A stretch of 64,000 bases of DNA from Heligmosomoides polygyrus polygyrus (GCA_947396885.1 OX377205.1:54668676-54732675); one strand, 5' to 3'; counted from the stretch's first letter, positions 34,070-45,002 are shown. Numbers and translations are program-made. Notes: generated by a model from the letters alone, not told the origin.

Positions 34070-34435
34070 ACATTGTTCAATTTCGAACAATATTCGAACA
34101 ATGCTCTTTCGCGATCTTCGATTTCGAACAATTTTTGAACAATGCTCTTTCGCGATCTTCGATTTCGAACAATGTTCGAACAGTGTCTTCCTAGGTCCGA
34201 TTTCGAACAATGTTCGAATAATGGTTTTTCGCGAAAGTTGATTTCGAATAATGTTCGAATAACGGTTTTTCGCGAAAGTCGATTTCGAATAATGTTCGAA
34301 TAACGGTTTTTAGCGAAAGTCGATTTCGAACAATGTTCGAATAATGGGTTTTCGCGAAAGTCGATTTCGAATAATGTTCGAATAATGGGTTTTCGCGAAA
34401 GTCGATTTCGAACAACGTTCGAAGAACAGCGATTT
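34070..34435. repeat. Right subterminal array, 41-bp units
   Basis: About nine units of GATTTCGAAYAATGTTCGAA followed by TAAYGGTTTTTCGCGAAAGTC, 41 bp each. Each has TTCGAA-YAATG-TTCGAA (6-bp stem, 5-nt loop) and a TTTCGCGAAA palindrome. It resembles the left array in the CGAAYAAT and CGAATAAC words and in period. Confidence 0.9.
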
Positions 34436-34524
34436 ACGATCTTCGAGTAATCGAGCGATTAATTGTTCGAAATCGCTTGAACAATTATTCGGCCCGATTA
34501 ATCGAGCTCAAGTCTAGTGCGTAG

Positions 34525-34985
34525 CGCACACACGGCTTGAGCATCTCAACTCTTCAGAGTTCAAGGAACTAGTGAGAGCGCGCTGTTGCTCGTTTACTGG
34601 CGATCGCCCTCCAAGGTCGATGAGCGAGGACGAAGATGCCTGGAGAGGATGAAGCACTGCTCCGGTGCAGGCCTACCTCACGTAGATCGCTGCTTGGGAT
34701 CACATTGTTCCGTCTGTATGAGTTGCAGGATTCGCATTCATCCCAGTAGCGTTCTTGCTACCTACTCAACCTAACCTAGCTCGCCGTCAAATGCAACACG
34801 GTGGGATCTGGAGGTGGAGTGGCAATACTCCTACAGGCTGGCACTGCAGGACCCCAAAATGCCCTCCCCGAAAAATCCCATCCAAAACCGCCTCAAGCAA
34901 TATGAGGCCCCACACTCAGTAGCTCTGTAGCAGCATTATCGATTACCGCGGAGTTGGCATGCACCAGCACTGCTTTCGGAGACGT
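34525..34985. other. Unassigned spacer
   Basis: No gene recognised. Confidence 0.35.
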
Positions 34986-35087
34986 GGGGCCGTATGCTCG
35001 TCAACCCGAGTCTCCCCGATGGGGGATTGGGGCGCGATAAGATATGTTGGCATTCATTGGATTCCACAACGCACGAGCAGACGGCCC
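34986..35087. mobile_element. Small MITE E, copy 1
   Basis: Starts GGGGCCGTATGCTCGT and ends ACGAGCAGACGGCCC. The interior shares CCGAGTCTCCCC and GGGGGATTGGGGCG-like sequence with 50,110-50,222. About 102 bp and non-coding. Confidence 0.65.
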
Positions 35088-35174
35088 GTGGTGGTCTCGC
35101 AGCTATTGCTCTTACGGTAGCGGTCTGAAAACGTGGTAGCCTGGCAAGAAGGCGTCGAGGGGCGGTCTTTATGT
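35088..35174. other. Spacer
   Basis: Nothing recognised. Confidence 0.3.
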
Positions 35175-35435
35175 ACGAACCAGCGTCCGTCGCCGGCTTC
35201 GTCGGCGCCGTACGCTGGACGTGCGGGCCACGCCAGGCTTACCGGCTTCGGGTATGGCGTGCCCCGCAACGTAGCCCAAACCTAGCTGGGGATGCTTCCT
35301 CAGCCAGCGTCCGTCGCCGGCATCGCCGGCGCCGTACGCTGGACGTGCAGGCCACGCTGGGAACGTAGCCCAAATCTAGCTGGGGATGCTTCCTCAGCCA
35401 GCGTCCGACGCCGGCTTCGCCGGCAACCGATGCTG
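35175..35435. repeat. Tandem GC-rich repeat with nested inverted repeats
   Basis: Two full units and one partial unit (about 35,179, 35,304 and 35,396). In the second unit CCAGCGT, GCCGGC, ATC, GCCGGC and ACGCTGG form a nested palindrome with 5-nt interruptions. Units are separated by CCAAAYCTAGCTGGGGATG. Confidence 0.8.
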
Positions 35436-36538
35436 TGTAAGGAAGTATCCCTAGCGTCGAAGTTGAACACGTTGAAACACACTACTACAGATCGATTGAT
35501 GGCTTGCTGAATATCGGTCACATCCCAGTACAGTGCTCAGGAAAATGTCCGCAGCACTCCTGCTTCGTCTAAGGTTGTGTTCACAACCTATTGCAGCTCT
35601 TCAAACCTAATCGAATTTCTGACATTTCTGTCCAGTCGTCGTGCTTTAAGCCGCGAGGTTTGATGAATTTCGGAAAGGGTGACTTGAGACAAAAAATACT
35701 GTCCTCCTCTTCATGTAGTAGTATGGAGACTGGTCAAAGCACTGCCGAAAATTGAAGTCCAAGGAGCAAGACTTGGTTAAAACCGTAGTCGAACCGAACG
35801 TAGGTCCGACGAACTTTCTTGGCTGACCTCTCCTGGTCCACCCCTTAAAATTGAAAGACCTAGGCAGGTAGAAATAGCTTAGTAATCCAGCGCGCGAATT
35901 ATGCATGCCCTCGAAATCAAAGTAAACAATTTCTAAATCAAAAGAAGCGGCTTCCAGAACATGACATTGACCAATAACTAATATCGGTTGATATTCACTG
36001 CTTGATGGAAGCTTCAACATGGTGGCTGATTAGCTGGTCGAACTTCCGTCTGTCATTATAATCAAGGAACACCCACCCCGATCGATTAAGTCTGAGAGAG
36101 AACAGGTGAAACAATCGATAATACCGATCGACATAAGGTCTGAGAGGATACCGATATCAGCGCTCAAAATATCAATAATATCGGTCGATATTGATTGCCT
36201 GTGCGAAACTTCGTCATGGTGATTTCCTGATCGACCTCCCGTCGACCATCATAGTCACGGAACACCCACCCAGATCGGTTAAGACTGGCGAGAACCAATA
36301 GCTCCGCTAAAGCTATGGATAATATCGATCGATATTGATTTTCTGAGCGACTAATAGGACCGAACCCCCGATCGAAACATCATCGGCCATCATAATATGC
36401 TGTTGCTAATGTTAGGGAGCCTTCTGCATCCCGAGGCACCTAGGATGACAGTTGCGGCAAGTCTGCTGAATCCTGGCACCCGTTGAGCGATGTCTGCGGC
36501 ACATCCTCTCAAACACCAAAGTCATAAAAGTCAATAAT
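35436..36538. other. Unassigned; diverged repeats with AATATCGATCGATATT words
   Basis: About 35,990-36,110, 36,180-36,290 and 36,330-36,400 are diverged copies sharing GGAACACCCACCC, a GATCGRTTAAG word and TCGATATTGATT. No gene recognised. Confidence 0.45.
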
Positions 36539-36603
36539 TCTATAGTTTTAACGTGCTAATGCTTCTGTGCCGAACGAGGTTGAGGTGGACCAATTTATTG
36601 AGC

Positions 36604-36641
36604 GGCCTAACGTTTCGACCTTTTCGTCGTCTTCAGAGGCC
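36604..36641 (-). ncRNA. Hammerhead-ribozyme-like motif of PLE copy 1
   Basis: On the minus strand: GGCCT, box CTGAAGA, one unpaired base, hairpin GAC-GAAAAG-GTC, box GAAAC, GTT, AGGCC. GGCCT pairs with AGGCC to give helix I. CUGANGA and GAAA are the hammerhead core boxes. Helix III would be only the self-complementary ACGU, as in minimal hammerheads known from PLEs, which are thought to act as dimers. The extra base before helix II is a departure from the textbook core. Confidence 0.55.
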
Positions 36642-36903
36642 TAAAAGTGGTTCAAGACTTTATAATTGTAACTTACCCGACCAAGCGCCTCCTCCTCCCT
36701 GTCTTTCAGACATCGTCCTAGGTACAAAACGAAAAAACCCAACGTATGAGAACTAAACTCACCCGCTGATCCACCGTTCACGCGGAGCGACGTCGCTACC
36801 GCGGTTGTTAGTTGCTGAATGAGACATACTGTGTCACTCCGATCTGGCTATACTGAGCATACCAGAGTCATTCATAAGGACACGCATGTCACCACCGGTC
36901 GTT

Positions 36904-38772
36904 CTATAGTTCACAATGCGGAATGAATGGTAAGAACTCACTAGTGATCGAGGGACACTCATTTCGGCTGTTAAGCGTTGGATTTCTTGCAAAAATCCAG
37001 AGCGCTTCCAACGCTTTTCTAGACGAGATGTCAGTCTCATACGTTAGAATCGTGCACTTCACGTCAAAGTCCGCTCCCCTATGTCCCTCCACTCTGTGCT
37101 TGCCCAGTGGACTAGTCAAAATACCGCGCCTTTTACCTGATAAGTGTTCTTTCAAGCGAACAGCCAGTACCCTCCCAGTTTCCCCAATGTATATTTGGTT
37201 GCATGCCACGCATTCAAGTTGATAGACTACACCAACTTTGGCACAGTCTCCTAACTTATTGTAGGGGCATACAACACAGCTCTCTGATATGCACTCCCTA
37301 TCGTAGAGCCTATTTCGGACTAGCTGCCGCTTGATGTTGTCATTCGGGATGTTAACAAGAACAACATCGTCTTCTAGCTGAGCCCGAGCTATGCTCCGTT
37401 GTATGGCGGAAGTGACGGTGTCAGAAATAAAGGGAAGACAAAGGGGTACCCTATCTCGGCGTGGTAGATTAAGATGCACAGAGCGGAGTCCTCTGTGGTA
37501 CTGTGGTACCGCATAGCCATTTTGGAGAGCAATTTTCGAAGCCAACCGTAATGACTCGTGTCGCTCTTCGGGGCCTGTGCACACATTGTGCGCAGTTCTG
37601 AACATGTTGCTTACAACTGCGCGCTTAACAGCTCTAGGATGTGCAGAAGCCGCATGAACCAATATATTCTTAGAGCTTTCTTTACGGTACCACTTCACCT
37701 TGACGATTCCACCAGACACTTTAATTTGCGTGTTCAAGTACGGCAGCCAACCGTTCTTCGGAGTTTCTCTCGTAACCTTAATGTATTGGGATTGATGAGT
37801 GAGTAAACTGAAACACTCGTCCATTTCGGACTGTGTTGATGTTATGATAAAACAGTCATCAATGTATCTACAATACATCAAGGGAAGACGTGCTAGAGCC
37901 GGTTGCTCTATTTTGCTCATAAAGCAAACGGCAAGAACCGGAGCAAGTCGCTTGCCCGTGGCTAGACCTCTTACTTGTGAAAAGTATCGACCTGACCATT
38001 TAAAAATATTGCAATTTAAGCACTCCTTGATTAGAGTCATGATGCACACCTTGCTAAGTCCAAAGCTGTTAATATTATTCTGATGTTGATCAAACATTTC
38101 TGACAGCGCTTGAAGAGCATCATCGTTTTGGACGTTTGTGTAGAGCGAGGTCACATCAAAGGACTCGACCACACATTCTTGTTCAAGATGTCTGATGTGT
38201 AGGTAGTCAAGGAATAGCCTCGTATTAGTCAGGTGCGAGGGAACCATAGTCAACAACTGGCTCACGATTCTGTTGAGAAACCAAGATATGCGATCGGTTG
38301 GTCCACCCACACAACTTATTATAGGTCTTATTTTGAAAGTATCCGGCGACATCGACGACATATCTTGTGGCGCAAGTTTATGGGTCTTAAGGAGGCTATA
38401 GAAAACTGGACAAGTTGGGTTGTCCAGTCTGAGTCTACTTAGGAGTTTCCTGTCAATCCCTGCTGAGGCGCCTAACGTCATCCAAATGTTATTGAGGCGC
38501 CGGCATTGTGACCAAAACTCATTCGCACTGGCGTGTCGGTAAACCGATGAATCCCGCAAATGGAGTTCTGTTATTTCGCGATCCAAAGCTTGTGGCATAA
38601 CCACGAACTCCCCTCCCTTATCACTCACAGAGATACGGATTGTGCCATTCGATCTCAATTCACGTAATTCCTGGAACCCCCTCCATTGATCGGATGTCAA
38701 GTTGTTTCTGCGGTGCTGCTCGTGATTTCTCAAAACGGCCAGCACATTTGATGTCAAAATTCTCAACTTCAC
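36904..38772 (-). CDS. Penelope-like reverse transcriptase / GIY-YIG endonuclease
   Basis: An uninterrupted 622-codon frame, so it is the best-preserved mobile-element gene in the window. Reverse transcriptase core: ISVSDKGGEF near residue 48, YSLLKTHK 125-132, KIRPIIS 147-153, SFDVTSLYTNV 204-214, RLAPVLAVCFMS about 275-286 and the active site YIDD 303-306. Then comes a basic linker and a cysteine cluster (C499, C502, C510, C521, C524). The GIY-YIG endonuclease follows (VVY 515-517, YIG 528-530, R and EH at 534-543). The protein would nick target DNA and prime reverse transcription in the nucleus. The usual N-terminal region is missing and the frame opens with a non-ATG codon, so the copy is probably 5' truncated although both catalytic domains look whole. 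Confidence 0.9.
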   Translation of the reverse strand: MKLRILTSNVLAVLRNHEQHRRNNLTSDQWRGFQELRELRSNGTIRISVSDKGGEFVVMPQALDREITELHLRDSSVYRHASANEFWSQCRRLNNIWMTLGASAGIDRKLLSRLRLDNPTCPVFYSLLKTHKLAPQDMSSMSPDTFKIRPIISCVGGPTDRISWFLNRIVSQLLTMVPSHLTNTRLFLDYLHIRHLEQECVVESFDVTSLYTNVQNDDALQALSEMFDQHQNNINSFGLSKVCIMTLIKECLNCNIFKWSGRYFSQVRGLATGKRLAPVLAVCFMSKIEQPALARLPLMYCRYIDDCFIITSTQSEMDECFSLLTHQSQYIKVTRETPKNGWLPYLNTQIKVSGGIVKVKWYRKESSKNILVHAASAHPRAVKRAVVSNMFRTAHNVCTGPEERHESLRLASKIALQNGYAVPQYHRGLRSVHLNLPRRDRVPLCLPFISDTVTSAIQRSIARAQLEDDVVLVNIPNDNIKRQLVRNRLYDRECISESCVVCPYNKLGDCAKVGVVYQLECVACNQIYIGETGRVLAVRLKEHLSGKRRGILTSPLGKHRVEGHRGADFDVKCTILTYETDISSRKALEALWIFARNPTLNSRNECPSITSEFLPFIPHCEL

Positions 38773-38839
38773 ATCGACGTCTGGAACGGAAGCAGGCTCC
38801 TTATAGAATGTACGCGGAAATGGAATGGATACCGTTGTA

Positions 38840-38972
38840 GTCTACTTGGAGTTTCCTGTCAATCCCTGCTGAGGCACCTAACGTCATCCAAATGTTATTG
38901 AGGCGCCGGCATTGTGACCAAAACTCATTCGCACTGGCGTGTCGGTAAACCGATGAATCCCGCAAATGGAGT
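38840..38972 (-). repeat. Duplicated internal RT segment at the PLE 5' end
   Basis: A copy of 38,433-38,566 (coding residues about 69-113) with one deleted base and one substitution. It ends exactly at the target duplication, so it was part of the inserted cDNA. Confidence 0.9.
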
Positions 38973-38983
38973 CTATAGTTTTA

Positions 38984-41900
38984 TAAAAACTTCTGTCAGA
39001 ACCCACAACAGCGAACAAAAAGGATCAGCCGTAAGGTGCGGAAACTGCAGTAAACATCGAATGCGAAAATGAAGGGGAAATGAAGTGTAAAGGTGGATAG
39101 ACCCGTACAGAGCGCAAACATACACCCAACAGATACATCTTTCGAAACCACATGGATTGTTCCTTGATTTCCATCCCTCTGGTAGTTGGTCGATAAACAC
39201 CCTAGATGTGATCAACATGCGCCGTCTGCAGTTCATATGTCGTCGGCAGTAAACACCCGCTGTCGCGGCGAGCTTCGGACAGCGCGGCGGGCCTCTTACA
39301 GCGCGGTGGGCTTCAGAATGATTATAGTGATAATGATAAAGATGATAATGATGACTCCGCAAACACAGTAGATGCTATGAGCCGATCAACGTCTCCCGTC
39401 AACACCATATGTGTCGTCAGCAGGGCAGACCCGCTGTCGCCGCGGGCCTCGGACAGCGCGGCGAGCTTCGGACAGCGTGGCGAGGCTTCAGACATGACTC
39501 ATGCCTCTCCCGATTATATATAGTAAAGATAAAGATGGTCACCGCGCCCGCGACGGCGACTGCCGCGTGCGCGATGAGCTCCGCTGCGGTCGTGTGAGCT
39601 GTGGCTCATGACTTGCTGCAGACGCTGGGTTTGAGTTGTTGATATCCCTTTCTGCTGTTGCAGGAGCTGCGGGAAAACATGCTCTCGTTCAGAAATTGAG
39701 TTCGAGTTATACAACTAAACAACGTTCTAATGCTCAATTTTATATGGTGCTTCTTCAGGAGGAACTGAAAATGTGACACACTATCGCAGTGAAACTGACT
39801 TTGTATACACTTTCTAACACTTGGTGTGCAAGTTTTGACGGAGGTCTAGATATCACTGGCCGCTGAAGCCACCCAAAAGCGACCTCTTCTGCCGCGATCG
39901 CCGCGCTATTCGCCGCGTCCGCGACGACCATTCGTACATAATGTCCCGCAGCCGAACGCGTCGCGTCTCCCGGAGCTCGCCGTCGCGGCAGCAGTCGTCG
40001 CCCGCGACGCGGCGGCGTGCTTTCGGCCCGTCTCGCTCGGCGACGACCTCCGTCCTCGGCCTGTTTACGTCTTCTGCACCTCGCGAGTTCGTGCTGGGGT
40101 GATCGTTTCGGTATTTCGCTCGTGGAGCCGGTTCCTTCGAAGGCACTCGTGAAAGACTGACGGCGTGCTGTTGGCCTTGCGACTCCTCGACGATAACTGC
40201 TCTTCCTCCGCCGGAACTTCAGCTGCCTGCTGTTCTGCTGGTCCATCGGTATACGTTGCTTCCCGCTCCTTCCTTACAAATAGCTAAGTAGCCTTGCGTA
40301 AGGCTGTACAGCGGTAGGAATTGCAATTCGTATCCTTCGATCATTAGTGCTGTTTGGGACGAAACTAGCTCTGTCATATGGCGATCCCGGTTTGTGAAGA
40401 AATGCATTATTTTAACGTCAGCAACAGACTGCAATGGAGACCGTGAATTATGGTGCTGTTCTGCTGCGGTGGAATGCAGCAGTTCCTTCCTCTTCATGGA
40501 AGCGGGCAGATAATTGAATAGGACATGGATTGACCCTTCGAAAGCTGACCTCAGCAGCCACATCGTCACTTTTTCTGCTGTCCGAATGGCGAACTAGCTT
40601 CGATTGCCGTCCTTCACTCTTCTGGAGCACAAGAACGCGATCGTTAAAGATCTATGAGATTCCTGGGTTGCGGAGCTGATCGTAGCTCTAGTGCCTGGTC
40701 TCGGTTTTGGTGCGTATACGGTGCAAAAATCGCCCGAGATCTTTTTCATTAAGGGACCAGTGCTGCTCAGGCTTAACGGTGGCTGCTCCCAAGAAATCTG
40801 CAGTAATCAATCAAGCGATATCGTTTCCTTGTTGTGAAACTCATCTATCGGCCATCACATTGACATGATTCTCGCTTACGCGGTTATTCCTGAGCGGAGG
40901 TCGGTGCAAGTCTAGCGAGGGGTGACCACCCTGTGTCTGCTCCGTTTTGTCAGCGCTGCCGCACCCGCAGCAAGGGTAAAATTTTGATAAAATTGATTCT
41001 CTGTTTTTTGATAAAATTGACAAAAACCAGTATGAACAAATAAAAGCTAAACGGAAACTTTGATAGAGCGAAAGATTTTGTCCAAACGACTTATAAAGTT
41101 ATTTAAAAAAAGCTCAACAAAGAGTAGGAGCTGTTGGTAAAAAATAATTTACTCCTTCTGAAAGGGTAGGTAATCTTCAGCGGTTATGCTGAATAGCAAG
41201 CGTGTCTGGAAATCTCATTCTGTATGTTTTCGGACAAATTCCCTCAATGTTATGAAGGAGAACGGGGTGAACTCCTCCCCCCACCCTTCCCCCCGCTCCC
41301 CCGCTCTATGCTTGCACCTCGTTGCACACCCACCCTTGCACCACCACAGCGGGGAAAGCCATCGGAGGAACTGTAGGATGAAGGCAGCTCTTTTTGCTGT
41401 GTTCTCGTCCCTTGGGACGAAGAAGAGAACAGCATGGTCCAGGTGGACGATGTCCCTCCAAGGCGCTTCAGGGCGTTTGGCTCTCTTTCTCCATTTTAAA
41501 GGGCTTATTGTGCATTCCTCGTTCTCCTTCGACTTCCGGATGGATCGCTCTGCACGTATGTCAGAACGTCGCCAGTTTCTACGGAGCGCGAATGTCCACG
41601 ACGAGGGAAGTTCTTCAAAAAATGGGCTTAGGTAGCGAGTGAAGAGGCATGGATGCCTACCAAAGGTGTCATTTCATTTAGAGCGCAAGGTGCAGAGGTA
41701 CTAAAGCGATTGCAATTGAGCAGAGGTCCCGCAGCGTTGAAGGCTGGAATAACAGTTTGTTCGACCGAAAGGCCCACAGCAGAGTTTTTGCGGCACGCCG
41801 CCATTAGCAAGCCGTCGTCCACACCTCTCGACGGAAGCAATTCTCCAGTTTATGATCGAATTTAATGTAGCCGCAGTTACCAGCTGCTACATTTCCGACA

Positions 41901-42007
41901 CGAAGCGCAGCAGCATTGCGACAAATGTTCCTCGGCGCGTCTCCCACCGCAGTGGAGGCTTGGGTCCCACCACGATAGGAACAGATTGAGGTTCGCTTGC
42001 GCTCGCC
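38984..42007. other. Long unassigned stretch with low-complexity coding-like patches
   Basis: 39,205-39,360 and 39,385-39,545 are related GC-rich units (GTCGTCAGCAG, GCGGCGAGCTTCGGACAGCG). 39,840-40,230 is GC-rich and open on the minus strand in two frames, with arginine-rich translations; a host exon is possible but no domain is visible. Frames at 40,219-40,569 (minus), 41,186-41,635 (plus) and 41,653-41,865 (plus) show no family signature. No RNA gene recognised. Confidence 0.3.
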
Positions 42008-42250
42008 AAGTAGGGCCTGTTCATACTTCGCGACAAGAGCGACTCGTCGCCCGTGTAAAACATGCATATCGATTGGAACCGAGCGCGCGCCGCCGGAAAG
42101 TGTTCATACCCGAGCGCCGTCGCTCCAGTCGCTCTTGTAGCCCTCGTCGCTCTTGTCGCTCTTGTCGCCTGTTCATACTTCGCGCCGGCGCCGGGAGCGA
42201 CTGGAGCGACTGGGGCGACGAACGGAGTGCGGAGTACGTAATTACACCGC
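42008..42250 (-). repeat. Dispersed GTCGCTC-rich repeat D, copy 2
   Basis: On the minus strand it runs from GGTGTAATTACGTACTCCGC to the GTTCATAC-CTTCGCG-type end. It is built of GTCGCTCTT/AAGAGCGAC words and two or more TGTTCATAC motifs. It shares both ends with 42,589-42,725 and one end with 18,425-18,545. Confidence 0.6.
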
Positions 42251-42588
42251 ACTAGTACTGGAAGGCGCAGCAGCGCTGGAAGGAATTGATTCCTGTTCTG
42301 AAGTTCTTCACACAAAGGTAAGGAGGACTTCTATGTCTATTTTGAGTGACAGACTGACGATGTAGGTAATATGATTGTTCGCTTCTGTCTGCTTCAGTTT
42401 CTAACAACTTTTTTGACTAAAAATATGTCTGTTTGCTTGCGTTTGTCTCAGTTTCCGGAAACTTTCTACTAATATAACTGTTGCTTGTATCTGTCTCAGT
42501 TTTCAAAAAGTAATGCAATTGAAGTTAAAATTAGACGTGAAGAACCCTATTCACTTGATACTTTAGGCCGCGAAGTAGACGTTATGGT
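42251..42588. other. Unassigned spacer between two repeat-D copies
   Basis: Contains a loosely repeated GTCTGTTTGCTT / CTGTCTCAGTTT motif. No gene. Confidence 0.35.
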
Positions 42589-42725
42589 GCAATTACGTAT
42601 ACCACACTACGCCCGACGCCCCAGTCGCTCTTGTCGCTCTTGTCGCCTGTTCATACGCGCACGCCGCGCACGCCACGCGCGCTGCGCTCTTGTCGCTGCT
42701 GTCGCGAACTATGAACAGTCCCGTA
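42589..42725 (+). repeat. Dispersed GTCGCTC-rich repeat D, copy 3
   Basis: Starts GGTGCAATTACGTATACCAC and ends TCGCGAACTATGAACAGTCCC. It is a compact form of the element at 42,008-42,250, in opposite orientation. Confidence 0.6.
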
Positions 42726-42744
42726 GACTTTTGCAGCTCAGGAT

Positions 42745-44283
42745 TCTTGTGTACTGCCATAATTGTTTCGGAAAATTACAGTGCTTTAATGAAGAGTTGA
42801 CCACAGCGAATTCTTCGGTACGGTTGGTCTTTGAAAGATATTTACGAAGTCAATAGAGGTGCCTGTTTCATAGAACAATTCCTTTTCTCCCTTTCTTATT
42901 AAAGACGACAGCAGAAGTCAAATAAACAACCACGGATCCTTGACCAAACTTTAATGAAGTCGAATGCTGCTGCATTGGATATTTTGTCTTTGCCACCCCC
43001 CCCCCCCCCCCAGTAACGCAGTTTTCAATTGTTAAGCCCTTTCTCCTCTGTATTCCAAACGTAGTGCATGTGGAACAGGCATATTTAAAAGGGCGTTTCT
43101 CGAAATATATTTATAGTGCTCCATCTTGCCTTTCCTTCCCAATTTCTCCAAATAGAATTCGCCACTGCCTATCACTCTTTTACTACTCAGCAGTTGAACA
43201 CTCTGATTTTATTGTTGAAGCGTACCAGACTGTGCAGAACATTTTCTCGAGGTTCGAATGTGGTTCGGGTTTCTCAGTTTCTTCCCATTTTTCTAGAGGA
43301 CATTTTGGATTGATAAACAGTGTTATAGTAAATTCGCAAATTAGCAGAAAAAAATCCGTAATTGTTAAAGCCAGACCTTCGCCTTCACCTTCCCCCCCCC
43401 TTACCTTTTTCATAGGACTTTAAAAAGAATCTTCATGCATTAGACAGCATGTAAAGTGCGAACTTTTGAACTAACCCCATTTATAATAACTGACGAAGAG
43501 TAATCATCGGCGTCTCCTTTCCATTTTTTGTTTGCTTTCATGTACATACATATGTATGTCCGTTCACTCATTCACGTGTGTGTTAACCGTGCTTCTCCCA
43601 AAGAAGATTGCCAGGAGAGCCCTCAAAAAAGACGAAAGGTTGAGCATAATCATCGACATGCACGGCATGAAATTGAATAAAAGCGAAGCCATGACAGGAC
43701 CGGCACTCACGCTCTATCCGCTAGACGAGGCTCCAAATTGCCTTAACGTAGTCCCACTATCACCAGCTGATCCAGCATGAAGAAGGGGTTCAACTTTCCA
43801 CAAAACTTGCGGGAAGAGGAGAAGCCTTCTTCCCGTTTCGTTTAAATACCACAAAAAAACTGTGTAACACGGGCTGGTTAGGAAGTACGAAAAATTAGTG
43901 TATAGAATCAAGCGCCAAAACGACCCAGGAAGCTCAATAATACGAAACAACTGCATCGAAAAGTAGGAGCGCACGCAAATAAATTGGTCAAGGAACAAAA
44001 AAATGCCACAGCTCTCGCAATATGAAAACCATATCGACTTCCATTGTATTTCCGCTTATTCAAGTAACTATGTAGAGGGCCTTCTCGGCATCGCAACGAT
44101 ACTGCGAAAACTAATTCGAAAAATTGTGCATTTGCATGAAGAAAAAGTAAAATCTCAAAAATGGCGCGTAAAATGTCGTTAATGCAGTTTAACGGAAACG
44201 TTTGTCGTTAAATTCCGTGAAAAGGTTTTAACGAAAATGCCGGTAAATCCGGTGAATCGTTAATCGTTAAACGCACACCCCTG
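42745..44283 (-). repeat. Duplicated block, copy 2, ending in a CAGGGGTGTGCG terminus
   Basis: The reverse complement aligns with 29,395-30,700. On the minus strand it begins at 44,283 with CAGGGGTGTGCG, TTTAACG and ACCGGATTTACCGGC, and runs to the CCGAAACAATTATGGCAGTA region near 42,757-42,777. A C-run at 42,997-43,012 is private to this copy. No coding frame is shared. Confidence 0.65.
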
Positions 44284-44969
44284 GTTCGATGCCTCGCAAC
44301 TGTCGCAGACCCACGTCCCTTGCCCGCAGGACGAACGTGTAACTGCGGCAACAGAGAAGATTGAGATCCTATATCTGTCGGCTTCGTCGCTCAATACAGC
44401 ATTTAGCTATGGTATCCCTTCAGTTGTCTAACAACGAGGCTTATCCAAAGGGAGCACCTAGACTCCCAAAAATGACGGATTCGTTTCGCATCCGAATCTC
44501 GGATGGACCGCAGTGCTCTGCTCCCGTATCTCTGCATGTCCTTAGAGCATGCGACCAGTTGTTGCGAGTCAAGGAATTCCTCAGTTGTTCTATTCCGGAA
44601 CGAGCCACCTCGTCGTCCTTCCGTCGTGGACGGCACTTGCTTGCTCATCGTTTCTCGCTCATGCTTCCCCTAGAGAAGCACTCAGTGCTCCTTCTCCATC
44701 CTGCGTGTGAGTGCGTGCTACCAGCTTGTTGTCGGCGGCATAAAGATGTGGAGTCACTGCCGCCGCCGCATGCCGATCTCATTGGCGCAGCGAACATTCC
44801 GTGAGACCTAAACATGCTGCGTTATAGGGGAGAGCAGAGTTTGTTTCACTTCGCGATCTTCTTCCCAACAACGACCGCCAGTGTTTCTCTTTCGGAATGC
44901 CCGCGCTGGCCGGCCACCAGCGTAATGTTTCCCAAGGACAACACGTGGGTGCCTTCGAGTTTTGCGTTT

Positions 44970-45002
<33 letters not shown>

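Larger units (their letters stand above)
31333..34516. mobile_element. hAT-like non-autonomous element with subterminal 41-bp arrays
   Basis: This 3184-bp element starts TAGAGTTGAG and ends CTCAAGTCTA, giving inverted ends TAGASTTGAG. It is flanked by an exact 8-bp duplication, GTGCGTAG (31,325-31,332 and 34,517-34,524). An 8-bp duplication with TAGAG-type ends fits the hAT superfamily (inference). Tandem arrays with 41-bp units fill both subterminal regions. The middle holds a decayed mariner transposase on the minus strand and no recognisable hAT transposase, so the element would depend on an enzyme supplied in trans. Confidence 0.75.
36551..38971 (-). mobile_element. Penelope-like retroelement (PLE), copy 1
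   Basis: This 2421-bp insertion is flanked by an exact 12-bp duplication, TCTATAGTTTTA (36,539-36,550 and 38,972-38,983). Read on the minus strand, it starts with a 133-bp second copy of an internal RT segment, then a long open RT/GIY-YIG frame, then a 3' region with a hammerhead-like motif. This partial-tandem arrangement and the RT plus GIY-YIG pair are hallmarks of PLEs. The N-terminus is truncated: the frame is closed upstream by a TAG at the junction with the duplicated segment. Confidence 0.92.
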
